This document shows positions 47,457 to 57,217 of a DNA stretch of 64,000 nucleotides, one piece after another. The stretch comes from Raphanus sativus. Its lineage: Eukaryota; Streptophyta; Magnoliopsida; Brassicales; Brassicaceae. The notes beneath the pieces are model-generated. The model had not been told where the DNA came from and did no database searches. It worked only from the letters and a program-made list of their open reading frames with translations. Position numbers and translations under genes: made by a program. Every line of letters begins with the position of its first letter. Position 1 is the first letter of the stretch. The DNA lies in contig NC_079515.1 in assembly GCF_000801105.2 (NCBI RefSeq), positions 33,503,407-33,567,406 on the forward strand, in the 5' to 3' direction.

Positions 47457-47740
47457 TGGTATCAGAGACAACCGTTTAGATTTCTCAATCTAAACCCTTC
47501 GATCATGGCACCAAGGAAGCTATCAGACGATCAGCTTGAAGAAATACGTCTTATGCTTGAGACATTCACGGCTGGTCTTCAAGCAGCACTTCAAACAACC
47601 GTGACTACCGCCCTCCAGACGGTGTTACATGACCAACACAACCATCGTGTGGCTCATGCGCTCTATCAAAAATCAATTAGCATTTTCATGCTTAAGTTGA
47701 AAGAAGAGGTGATAATGATTATCGACGGTTTGCTCTGAGT
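47457..47740 (+). pseudogene. LTR retrotransposon remnant: primer-binding site and gag start
   Basis: TGGTATCAGAGA (47457-47468) matches the initiator-Met tRNA primer-binding site of plant LTR retrotransposons. Thirty-six bases later an ORF of 77 codons begins MAPRKLSDDQLEEIRL, the kind of gag leader seen in Brassicaceae Ty3/gypsy elements. The frame breaks after HNHRVAHA; a different frame then gives RRGDNDYRRFALSLFD, so an internal deletion or shift is likely. The sequence before the primer site (47256-47450, with a TATA-like box) is probably the 5' LTR end. No pol gene follows. Confidence 0.6.
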
Positions 47741-49319
47741 CTTTTTGACTAATATTTGACTATAATAAGGAAAAGACAAATAAAATTGTCAAAGTGATGA
47801 ATTTCAGTAAACCATCAAAAAGTTTAAAAGTGACATTTGTAAGACATCTTACCACCGAAATTTGTAGGTTATGTTAAGACTGAGATAACTTAAACCATAT
47901 ATATATATATTTTTGTACCTAAACCGAATATTGAGTTTTTTATTTGTGTAAGATTTTAACCAAAAACAGAAAACCCAGAAGACAAATTAGATTAGCAAAC
48001 CAAGTTAAACCGGGAGACATCAATTAACCTAATTATGAAGCCTTATATATAAACCCAACCTCCTTTACATATCCTCAAAACTTTAGAAGCCTCCTCCTTT
48101 GTGTCTCCTCCTTATTTCATCTTATTCGTTTGGTCTTTTTACATAATTTTCGTTTTAGTTTCTACCTATTCTTCAACTCCACATAAGGTGTTGCTTGTAT
48201 GTATATATATCCATTGGTGATGTTTATATATATACATATAACTTTTATCCATTCTTCAAATAGCTGGTCTTGTTGGCAAGATCTCCAGGTCTTATTAGTT
48301 TTGTGTACGGTTTTATTCAGATAGTAGGTTATCTTCCCAGTTTTTCATATTTGATATGAATCCACTTGAAAATAGTTTGGATATATATGATGTGCAAAAA
48401 TCTTCCATCCGCATGCCATGTCGTTTTCGTAGGCAGAGTGGCCATCTTTTGCATATACTAACCTTTAAATGCCTTTTTATCATGTTTGACCCTTGGGAGT
48501 GTAAAAGATTGATATTTCAATAACTATTCTCAGTAATATTGAAATCGATTTTTTGACCTTTTGGCATACATTATTAAATTATCTCTAAGTTTTGACCAAA
48601 AAAAAAAAATTCTCTCTAAGTTTATCTTTTCTTTCTTCATCATCTACTATATGTTTTCTAACTTTTCAATAACTATTCTCAGTAATATCGATTTTTTGAC
48701 CTTTTGGCATACATTATTAAATTATCTCTAAGTTTTGACAAAAAAAAAAAATTTCTCTCTAAGTTTATCTTTTCTTTCTTCATCATCTACTATATGTTTT
48801 CTAACTTTTCAGTTTAAAGATTTTTTTTTGGTAAAGCTTTTGTATTAATAAAAGTAAAGCCAATTTGCAGAGCAATGACGTCAAAATATAAATGGCGTGA
48901 GTTGCCTTGAAGGTTGGCAATAACAAATAAGCGATTCTCCGTGCCTATCAACCTTTATCATTTTGATCGTGGCCTCGAACAAGTCGCTACATTCATAATC
49001 TTGTATTAACTCTATAGTCCAAAAAGAATTACAGGCAACCAAACTATGATAATAAAGAAAAAAAAACAGAACACCATGGACTCTTTTTCGGACAAGGAAG
49101 GAGACATGCGCACCACGTAAAAATAAATCATTCCTTTATTCAAGAAGAAAAGTCAATTACCATTAATAGAAAATTCTTTTATTGACAGTTATTGATTTTA
49201 CTCCTATTCCAATGAAAAGTGTTGGGATAGTGTCCATCTCAAACTGTTAACAGATAACTCTATAAAAAGTTGAAGTTATTGGCACTTGAAGAAAATGAAA
49301 TAAAACAGTTTTCTTTTCT
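47741..49319. other. Intergenic DNA with a tandem duplication
   Basis: No gene is seen. A promoter-like stretch (TATATAAACCCAACC near 48048, then CT-rich leader) at 47980-48200 has no ORF after it. A duplication lies at 48519-48812. Confidence 0.45.
48519..48812 (+). repeat. Tandem duplication, unit about 147 bp
   Basis: The unit from CAATAACTATTCTCAGTAAT to ATATGTTTTCTAACTTTT occurs twice in direct succession with only a few indels, so it is recent. Confidence 0.85.
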
Positions 49320-49327
49320 GTAATTTG

Positions 49328-49970
49328 TAGGCCTGGGCATTCGGGTCGTCGGGTCGGGTTCGGGCCGGGTCTTTTCGGGTCCGGGTCTTTCGGGTCTAGG
49401 AGTTTAGGACCCGATAGGGTAATTTTAAATTTTCGGTTCCGGGTCGGTTCGGATCGTGCCGGGTCCGGGTCGGGTCGGGTCTTATATAGTTGGACCCATT
49501 CGGGTAATTAGAATTTATCGGTTCGGTTCTGGGTCGGGTTCGGGTCGGGTTCAGTTCGGGTTCGACCTAAAAAATACCTAAAAATACAAAAAAAAATCTG
49601 AAAATATTTATATATCCGAAAATATTTAAAATTTTATTTAAAATTTGTGTTTTTATTATATTAAAATGTGTATATATATTAAATTATGTGAGATAGAACA
49701 ATAATTGGTTGTATCCTAGTGGCTAATCCCCTTGCTCTGTAGACAAATAACCCGTCTTCGACTCCCCCTCGATTCATTTTATATAATTTACATTATTAAT
49801 TCGGGTACCCGTCGGATTTCGGGTTCGGTCCGGGTCGGGTCCAAGACCCGCGGGTCCTCTACAACAAGACCCGATAGGGTAATTTGATCGGATCGGTTCC
49901 TACCCGGACCGGGTTTTTTCGGGTCGGTTTCGGGTCGGATCTTCGGGTCCGGGTAAAATGCCCAGGCCTA
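49328..49970. mobile_element. MULE-like TIR element rich in CGGGT repeats
   Basis: Both ends read TAGGCCTGGGCATT inward. An 8-9 bp direct repeat, GTAATTTG(T), flanks the element (49320-49327 and 49971-49978). Each arm is a long array of GGGTC/CGGGT motifs. The AT-rich middle contains a tRNA-like block (49706-49775). It has no transposase, and the size of the target duplication suits Mutator or hAT types. Confidence 0.8.
49706..49775 (+). other. tRNA-like segment inside the MULE-like element
   Basis: ATCCTAGTGGCTAATCC resembles a pol III A box and TCTTCGACTCCCC a B box, with tRNA-like spacing. The arms do not form a proper cloverleaf, so it is a relic, comparable with the one at 7200-7262. 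Confidence 0.4.
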
Positions 49971-49978
49971 GTAATTTG

Positions 49979-50896
49979 TTTTGCACCGTAATTAAGCAAG
50001 AAAGATGTTCATATTAAGACTGGTTTTGAGAAGGTGATGATAGCCATACAAAGAAGCTTGAAGTAGACCAGGGTGAAATCACACTTAGCGACTTATTGAA
50101 TTCAAGATTAGAAACTGTTGCACTCTGCTCTCCTTTAACCGTAAATAACAATGATGTCACTAACTGAGCCGCTTATTCAGCTGATTAAGTCTATACACCT
50201 ACAGAACCATTCCTTTCGAAAATGTTACAGGGTGAAATCTTGTAGAGAGGTATTGATGCAAAGATACCCGAAAGATGATGGGGATAACAAGAGATGATGG
50301 AGACTTCCTGTGTGAAGAGAACAGTTCGAAAGCAAACTGAACAGCGATACCTTCAAGGTATCCGTGCAAGAGTAGCTGATGCTGCAGGTCCATGGCCATA
50401 CAAAAGACTTATGTTTCTGCAAGAGAAGGTGAGAAGCAAGATGAAGCAAAAAGTCTTCAAACATCATGTCTGTTTTTTTCCGAGGATTATAAAACTAATT
50501 GAAACCCGGTTTGCCGGCATCTCCATTGTATTGGATATAGATGAACTATCTTCTCAACGTGTATTATCTTCAGGGCCAAATTTGGTCAGTGTAATAGGAA
50601 CTGTTCTTCTGAAGTAGCAAGAGGTTACATAAAGCTTTCTTTCCCGAGACTAGCCTTGGTTTATGGTCTCTGAAGGAAATGTGGAAGAGAATCAACTCTT
50701 CACAATGAATGAAGAGAAAGATCCTTTGTTGTTATATCTCTTACTTAGCTTTAAACCAAACACATCAAAACTGTGCTTTTGAGTAAACTGATGTCTTTTG
50801 CTGAATCACCGTAAACCAATTTTGAAGCTCTTATTGAGAGAAAAAAAAACATAGCAATTTGAAATTCAACACTAGTATAAAAATATCAAAGCAACT
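49979..50896. other. Downstream of the DPH7-like gene; unrecognised ORF
   Basis: An open frame at 50294-50617 (plus) includes EQRYLQGIRARVADAAGPWPY but has no recognisable domain. The 3' untranslated region of the minus-strand WD40 gene occupies the right part. No supported gene. Confidence 0.35.
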
Positions 50897-52033
50897 TCAA
50901 AGCTCAAACGCAGTTTCAGGCGTCCACAAACGAAGAAGCTTATCATAAAACGAGCAAGTTGCCACAAGACTCCGCTTCTCATCTTTCCCCTTATACCAAT
51001 CTGCTCCATAAGCAAGAGACTCATGCTTGTCATACCTCTCCATCACTTCACCTTCCCCACCACCAACCTTCACTACAGCAAAACCATTATGCATACAAGC
51101 CGCCAAAACCACACCGCTCACAGACGGATGATGCTTGATTCTCCACACACCTCCACCTAAAGACACAGATATCTCATTCACAGGCCTAGAAACCGACCTC
51201 GTGTCCCAAACCCTCAACGTCTCATCATAACTCCCAGTGAACACAGAGTAAGGATCACTAGGACTCGGCGAAACGCAGCAAACACCCATCGTGTGAGCTT
51301 TCGAATTCTGGAAAACCCGATTGTCCCCGGGACTATCTCTGATATCCCAACAGCTGAACTTGCAATCATCTGATCCAGTATAAACCAAACTAGGGTTGTT
51401 GAGATCAAACGAAGCTGTCCAAACCTCAAAGTCGTGTCCTTTCCATTCTTGAACTGTTTCTAGATTAGAATCAGTGAACGAAACCACCGAAGCAGAGCCG
51501 TCTGATAAACCAACCACAATCGATGTCGATGATTGATAATCCCAATCGAGATAAAGACACATCGATGAACTGATTTTCTCGCCAGCGACTTCTCTCAGAG
51601 AGTAACCTAATTGCAAAGCATGAAACTTTAAACTCAGATTGTTTCAAAGCATACAACTTTTTAAACTCACATTACAACTAAACCGGTTAGATCCTGTCTT
51701 AATCGGTTTAAAGTCAGTACCTTTGTCTACTTCAGTGTCATCAACCTTGTAAACTCTCAAGCAACCATCAGCATCAGCTTGAGCAAGCGCCAAGCTTCCG
51801 ACACCAACGTGGCTCCAACGGATATCGAAGACTCCGGTGGTGTCGTCGACTTTGTGTAAGAGATTTAAACGAGAGTGTTCGACGTCGAATAGATAGACAG
51901 AGCCGGATCGGGAGGGGAGATCTCCTTCTTGGAGTGTGTAAGTAGACGCTGCGAGCAAGTTCGAGTAAGGCTCGTGAGGACAGAACTCTACTGCGTCGGC
52001 GTTTCCTTCGAGGTAGCAATGAGCTGCGTCCAT
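50897..52033 (-). CDS. DPH7: WD40 protein, DPH7-like (diphthine methyl ester hydrolase)
   Basis: Two exons, 52033-51721 and 51606-50897, with a 114-bp intron (donor AAAG|GTAC, acceptor TTAG|GTTA), encode 340 residues. WD-type blades are visible: GSVYLFDVEH, ADGCLRVYKV, DGSASVVSF, EVWTASFD then SDDCKFSCWDIRD, TGSYDETLRVWDTR, and the last blade SFYDKLLRLW. The segments GGGVWRIKHHP, AACMHNGF, YDKHESLAYGADW and ATCSFYDKLLRLW match DPH7/WDR85 (yeast Rrt2), the cytosolic enzyme that demethylates methylated diphthine on elongation factor 2 in diphthamide synthesis. Position matches a WD40 gene, At5g63010 from memory. It shares a 447-bp bidirectional promoter with the Tim17-family gene. A general WD40 scaffold cannot be excluded, but the combined motifs make DPH7 likely. 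Confidence 0.85.
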
Positions 52034-52480
52034 TGGAGAGACTCAACTACTTTTCCCGGCGGCTAAACAAAAACGCAGCAGAGGAATGAGGCTAATAAGA
52101 AGACAGCGGAACGACGTCGTGTTCTCAGAGCCGATTATAATTTGGTATAATCCTTCATCCGGTTAAGTTTAAGTCAGATTTAAACCGGTTGAGATTTATC
52201 GCCGACGATTGCTTGCTACCTCGACGGCTAAGCAACGGCTAATAAGAAGACAGGGGAACGACGTCGTATTTAGAGCCGATATTAATTTGGTATAATCCAA
52301 ACAGATTAAACCGGTTAAGTCAGACTTAACCGGTTAAGAGTTATCGTCGACGATTCAATTGAAACTGTTGTGGTCGTCTTCAACCATTTAGAAAGCGATT
52401 GCGGCGGAGAGGAAGGAAGATCGGGGATTTATCTTTATAGCTTTACTGTGGAGACTCGATACTGTATTACTGTTTGATCT
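52034..52480. promoter_or_regulatory. Bidirectional promoter with duplicated core
   Basis: This is the gap between the start codons of the divergent DPH7-like and Tim17-family genes. It contains a tandem duplication of about 147 bp (52090-52236 and 52237 to about 52365). Each unit has GGCTAATAAGAAGACAG, the palindrome ACGACGTCGT, AGAGCCGAT, TTTGGTATAATCC, and AACCGGTTAA-type motifs ahead of a CGACGATT block. The repeated GACGTC and ACCGGTT motifs are likely factor-binding sites. Confidence 0.75.
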
Positions 52481-53594
52481 ATGGAAGCGGTAGAGAAGCC
52501 AGAAGAAACCATCCCAGGCGTAAGTCTCTCTCTCACTCTCAAATGCATAGAACGGATCGTTCGGATAAGGATCATTTCTCTGTGATTAGTTCCTTCTTTA
52601 GAGGCAATGCGTTGACGATTACTTGTTTGTAGTGATTTTCATTTAAGAATCTAGATCAGAGTTAGGGTTTTGAAGTGGTTTATGGATGAATTTAGGGGTT
52701 TGATTGATGTTTGTTATTACATGAAACAGAACTCTTCAAGATTAGCTGGGAATCCAAACTGGGGAACAGCAACTGTTGTCGGGATATTCGCTGGAATGTT
52801 ATACGGAGGGAGCAAAGAGGCTTCTGCTTCTGTGGTATATCTTCACATTTAATTTCAGATAAAAATTCGTTAATTGTCTTTTAAGATATCAAAATTTTGA
52901 GAATTAGCTTGAACCTCGTCAGTGTCTGTTGTTTTGAAACAGAGCAAGGATGCAGAGGTGATGTTGAAGATGGGTAGTACACAGGACAAGCGAGAGCAAC
53001 ACAGATTGATGCGAGATGCGATGGAGAAACGATTCACCCGAGTAACTCGTGGCTCCCTCATCGGAGGGATGCGCCTTGGAATGTTCACCGCATCCTACTT
53101 CAGTCTACAGAACTTTTTAGCTGAGACGCGAGGAGTGCATGATGTTTTCAATTTCGTGGGAGCTGGTTCAGCTACTGCTGCTGTCTTTGGCCTAATCAGT
53201 ACGTACTTTTTTTACATTACCACATTCTCTGTTTGCACTTGTAACTCTTTTTTATGTGTTCTAACTTGTCCTTATCTCTAACCACAATTTGGCAGTGCCG
53301 GGGTCTCTTGCTTGGCGTGCGCGGAATGTGATGCTTGGTTCACTTCTTGGAGCTACAGTCTGTTTCCCTCTTGGTAATTACTTTGCATCTTGCCTTACAA
53401 GTTTTCACCATATGATAGTTTTGAAATTGGCTGAAAACTAAGTGCAAACCGTATTGCTTGCACAAGGTTGGTTACAACTGAAGCTTATGGAGAAAGCAAA
53501 CGAAGGCAACAAAGAAGACATGAGCCACCATGGCGAGGTCACGAGTGGTGTTGGTGCAGCTATTGAGAGACTCGAACAACAGTTGAGAAAATAA
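52481..53594 (+). CDS. Tim17/Tim22/Tim23 family membrane protein
   Basis: Five exons, 52481-52519, 52730-52834, 52943-53198, 53296-53373 and 53467-53594, with consistent phase and GT-AG sites, encode 201 residues. There is a short acidic N-terminus (MEAVEKPEETIPG). A first hydrophobic segment follows (WGTATVVGIFAGMLYGGSK), then a charged loop (QDKREQHRLMRDAMEKRF). Next come the core helices RGSLIGGMRLGMFTASYFSL, FVGAGSATAAVFGLIMPGSL and MLGSLLGATVCFPLGWL, with their Gly-rich GxxxG-like packing, and then a hydrophilic C-terminal tail. Four transmembrane segments fit the family, whose members form protein- or amino-acid-transport components in mitochondrial or plastid membranes. Position matches At5g63000 from memory. 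The exact organelle and partner cannot be told from sequence alone. Transcribed divergently from the DPH7-like gene. Confidence 0.92.
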
Positions 53595-53793
53595 GAAAGG
53601 GAACCGTTCACAGTTTTGTTTGTATGCTATATATTCAAGCCGATGGGAATAAGATAAACGAACAAAAACTCTGTTCTTTTTGTAATTTCGTACCAAAATG
53701 TTGATGGTTATTTTACTCTTTTAGCACTTTACATCACCCATGAGTCAATAACACTCCTTACTTCATTATTGCTCATACCAGAAGAAGAGAGAG

Positions 53794-54242
53794 CTATCTA
53801 CTCCAAGATTCTACACTTTCACCACTACTATCCCATGCCTCTGTCATCATCGAAATGATATCAAACAAATTCTCATACCCATCTTCATATTCATCACCAT
53901 CAAGACCACTAATGCTATCATCATCAATGCATTCATCCTTGCTATACTAATCCATGCTTTTATTGGCACATTTCCTTCTCCTTTGACGTCTAATTCTCTG
54001 CTCAACGATGTCTCATCTTTCTCTAGAAGATCACCTTTGTCATTGTACGCTTCCACGAGAAACACAGAGTCTATATTAGGGAACACAGTTAACGATTGTA
54101 TGTAATTTACGCAACTCTGAATGTCTTGTTTTTTTTGCATAGAGGTCCTTGTATATTTACTTTTGTTTGAAAATGACCCGATACATATAAAACTGTAAGA
54201 AGAAACACAACGGGAAATGGCAATCTCTCTCGTCCAAGTCAT
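53794..54242 (-). pseudogene. Unrecognised acidic-protein ORF, probably frameshifted
   Basis: On the minus strand an open frame from 54242 includes QSCVNYIQSLTVFPNIDSVF, then LVEAYNDKGDLLEKDETSLS and RELDVKGEGNVPIKAW. Beyond that the coding look moves to another frame: DECIDDDSISGLDGDEYEDG, then LFDIISMMTEAW, ending SGESVESWSR at 53794. Together they suggest a gene with an acidic C-terminus broken by a shift or a small unrecognised intron. I do not recognise the family. It lies between the Tim17-family gene and FOLB2. Confidence 0.35.
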
Positions 54243-54319
54243 TTCAATGTTTCAACTTTGAAGCTACATGGATAGAACTGAGACAACAAAACTGAGAAAA
54301 ACAATGCATTTGGTTTTAT

Positions 54320-54784
54320 TCAGTTTGCGCGATTTCTGAAAATCTCGACCCCCAAGTAATCGAGAGCGCTACAAACAAGCGGAACATTTGGCTTCCACAG
54401 CTTCACCCGAACAGCTGTTATCCGGGAAAATGTAGTCAGAGTTTTGGAGGCTATGAGTTCCGCTACTGCCTCCAGAAGGTTTCTTGATGGCCCTTCTACA
54501 ACTTCCTTAGCCAAGCTGAAAAATATGATACAAATTCCAATCAGCAACAAAAACAAAAATCATAAAACAGTTCTAGTTACAAAATAGCTTAACTTGTAAA
54601 TGTCGACATAGCTGACTGAATCTTCTAAGTTGTCTGAAAGACCTGCCTTTTTGAGACACATGTATGCATCAATGTCAAGCATAAACATCTGGCCCAGCGT
54701 CTTCTCTTCAGGAATAGCTCCATGGTAACCGTAAAATTTCAAACCTCTAAGTATCAGTTTGTCCCCCATCATGTCATTCTCCAT
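54320..54784 (-). CDS. FOLB2: Dihydroneopterin aldolase
   Basis: Two coding exons, 54784-54594 and 54515-54320 (78-bp intron, donor TACAA|GTTAAG, acceptor TTCAG|CTTGG), encode 128 residues. The enzyme splits dihydroneopterin to 6-hydroxymethyl-dihydropterin and glycolaldehyde in tetrahydrofolate synthesis, acting as an octamer in the cytosol. Family features are present: DKLILRGLKFYGYHGAIPEEK (the Glu of the pterin pocket), QMFMLDIDA, SVSYVDIYN (active-site Tyr) and ITAVRVKLWKP with the catalytic Lys. An untranslated first exon is likely: a donor AATCTG|GTAAGT at 54965/54964 and an acceptor AAACAG|AATCAA at 54791/54790 bracket a 174-bp leader intron. The frame stays open through that first exon without an ATG. 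TGGGCC-type motifs occur further upstream (about 55170). Position fits At5g62980 from memory. Confidence 0.92.
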
Positions 54785-54964
54785 TTGATTCTGTTTAGAA
54801 AAAAACAACTCACACTACGGCATACATATAATTGAACAAAAAGTCAACGATAAGATGAACACAAGTTGGAAAACTTCAAAAGATCGTTCCCAAGTAACAA
54901 TTATACGAATCTGGGTCAAGATTTCTTCAGTATTAATGGGAACATCGAGTAAGATGAAACTTAC

Positions 54965-55080
54965 CAGATTTGTGAAAGAGAGAGAAAGAGTTAAGCGTAG
55001 CAGCAGCAGCACAGGGGGATGGACACGAAGGAGAAGACGGTGACGACTAATACCGTGAGCTCCTGACGAGAGAGAGTCCT
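54965..55080 (-). promoter_or_regulatory. Inferred 5' leader exon of FOLB2
   Basis: The minus-strand stretch ends in a good donor (CTG|GTAAGT) and is in frame with the FOLB2 start after splicing. Translated, it would read basic, Ser- and Leu-rich (SRHRLLLRVHPP, then LLLLRLTLSLSFTNL) with no stop for about 40 codons, but it has no ATG. Confidence 0.5.
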
Positions 55081-55806
55081 GGAGTCACGGTTCGCTGCTT
55101 CAAATTCTAATATTAAGGGCTTCAGCCCATTGAAGCCCAAATAAATTCGTGTCTCGTTAATGGCTTGGGCCTATCTCCATCGTTATAAATTCGTGTTTGT
55201 TTGGTGTGTTAAGATTAGATGGACAGAGAAATCAAATTAGCGCATTACTCTGAAATCTTTGGTTTTTCATGTTTGTTTGGTGTGTTTTTTTTGTAAAAGA
55301 TTTTTTTTTAAAATGTTGAATCCAGGAGAGTCGCAAAACTGCGGATGGATTCTTTCTCTAACGTATTCAAATGAATCCTAAATCATGAATCCATAACCTG
55401 AAACGTGTTATCATCCCAAGTTAGTCCACTGCCACTTGACCACAAAACCCGTTTAAAATGTTTGTTTGGTGTGTTACATAATCTTTTTATTGCTTGTTCA
55501 TGTAGGCCTTCCAAAATGTTACAATTCACAACATTGTAAATGAGAAAGATCAGGGTGACAACTATTTTGCTTAATCTTCTCAATCAACTCTCAAATTCTT
55601 CTTTCTTCTCATGAGTAGAATTTTCTTATATTCTTTAGTTAGGTTAGGAAAAAATTTCCGTCCTTTTTCAAATCATAATCTTTTCATTATACAGAATTAT
55701 GATCATGAAAAAAAATACATAGCTATTTTTGTTCATATGTCTTCTCATTATCTTCTCCCCACCAAAAATAGATGAATAAATACTGCATTTCGCTCTTTAA
55801 CCATTA
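55081..55806. other. Intergenic DNA, no gene seen
   Basis: The left part is the FOLB2 promoter. The remainder is AT-rich with no recognisable gene. Confidence 0.5.
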
Positions 55807-56943
55807 CTAGATCATGACCCGCTCGACCGAGCGGGAGTCATTTTTTTTATTTTTGTTTTTACTAAATGTTATACATGATCGCCAATGTGTATTAATATAA
55901 AATTTTGATAAATAACAATGTGTACTAATGTGTTTAAATAAGCAATGTGTTTAATTACTAAATTTGATTTTTAAATTTTATGATAATGTAAAGTAGTTTT
56001 TTCTGTATTATTTAAAATATATAGTGCTATATATTTTGTATTTTCAACATTTATCATACAAAACTTACATTGGGGTATTATTTATATGAAAATATATGTA
56101 ACATAATATATTTATATATTATATAAACATATGCACACCCGCACGGGTTTTATTTTTAAAATGTATTCTATATTGTTTAGTTTTATGTAGTATCGAGTTT
56201 GTATAATTCAATTTTGTGTTTAAAGAACAATATCAAAACTGTCTTTCGTATGTAAAAATAACATTTTGCAAGCGCGAGTTGTGTCTTTTTATTGTAACGC
56301 AAAATTTTATATAAAACTTATGTTTTTTTACATTACGAAATTTAATTTTTTAAAATAATTATTACGTAATATCAAAGTGAATTTTATCTCTGAGGTCTAA
56401 TATATTTTGTGTGTAATGGTTCAAAGCATTTTCGATATATATTATATTTCAGTTTGGTTTGTTTTTAGTATTATTGTATAAGTATATATTATACAATATT
56501 ACTATATTCTATACATATATGAAGCTATGTGTTATTTGTTTTAGAAAGTAGATTAGGCCCAACGTAGTTATAAGAATAGTCATATCTTTATGTATGTGTC
56601 TATGACTTATCTACCTAATGTTATTCGTACTAATAAAATTAATATGGCCAATGAAAATATACTGATCAATTTAAAATGAATTGTATAGGGTAATTATAGA
56701 ACGATTAATATTTTTTAGTATTCTTAGTATATATCTTATTTAAATCGACATGTAATAAATGTAAAAATCATATATGGAATATGGACAAAAAGAAGAATTG
56801 TATTTAAGGAAATACATCAATGCAAAGTTAGACTATGGTACATATTTTATATAAAGAATGAGACATTTAATTTAAATATATGAAGTCCATCTTTAAAAAT
56901 CCACCTAGAAGAAGTTGTAATGTTCATGTTTTAATAAAATAGA
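55807..56943 (-). mobile_element. Helitron, copy 2 of a two-copy family
   Basis: Minus-strand start A|TCTATTTTATTAAAACATGAAC and 3' end with hairpin CCCGCTCGGTCGAGCGGG, GTCATGATCTAG and a host T. It is nearly identical along its length to 25862-26992. Non-coding. Confidence 0.85.
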
Positions 56944-57217
56944 TTCTATTTCTCTGAGTTGTCATTTTGGTAAAACTAAATTGTCATATTTTCAAGCAAG
57001 CTTGAACAGTAATGTAACTTGCACCTAAGTCCGAAGTTATGTAACACTATAACTCTTATTTGATATGAGCAAAGAATTAATCATATTTATAATCAAATAT
57101 GAGTTTGTTGCTTCATACTTTTTTTTTGTTTCCTTAATGTATCTTTCAAACAAAAAATCCCCTCTTTCTACTTAAATAAATCTTCCAATCAAACGTGGTT
57201 ACTTTCTTAGCAAGCTA

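Noticed and set aside
47980..48200. Promoter-like stretch with TATA box and CT-rich leader
   Set aside because: No coding sequence follows; may be a lost gene's promoter or part of an element, so not called as a feature.
50199..50617. ORFs near the 3' end of the WD40 gene as a possible new gene
   Set aside because: No recognisable domain, no start context or splice pattern that gives a longer product; left as unassigned.
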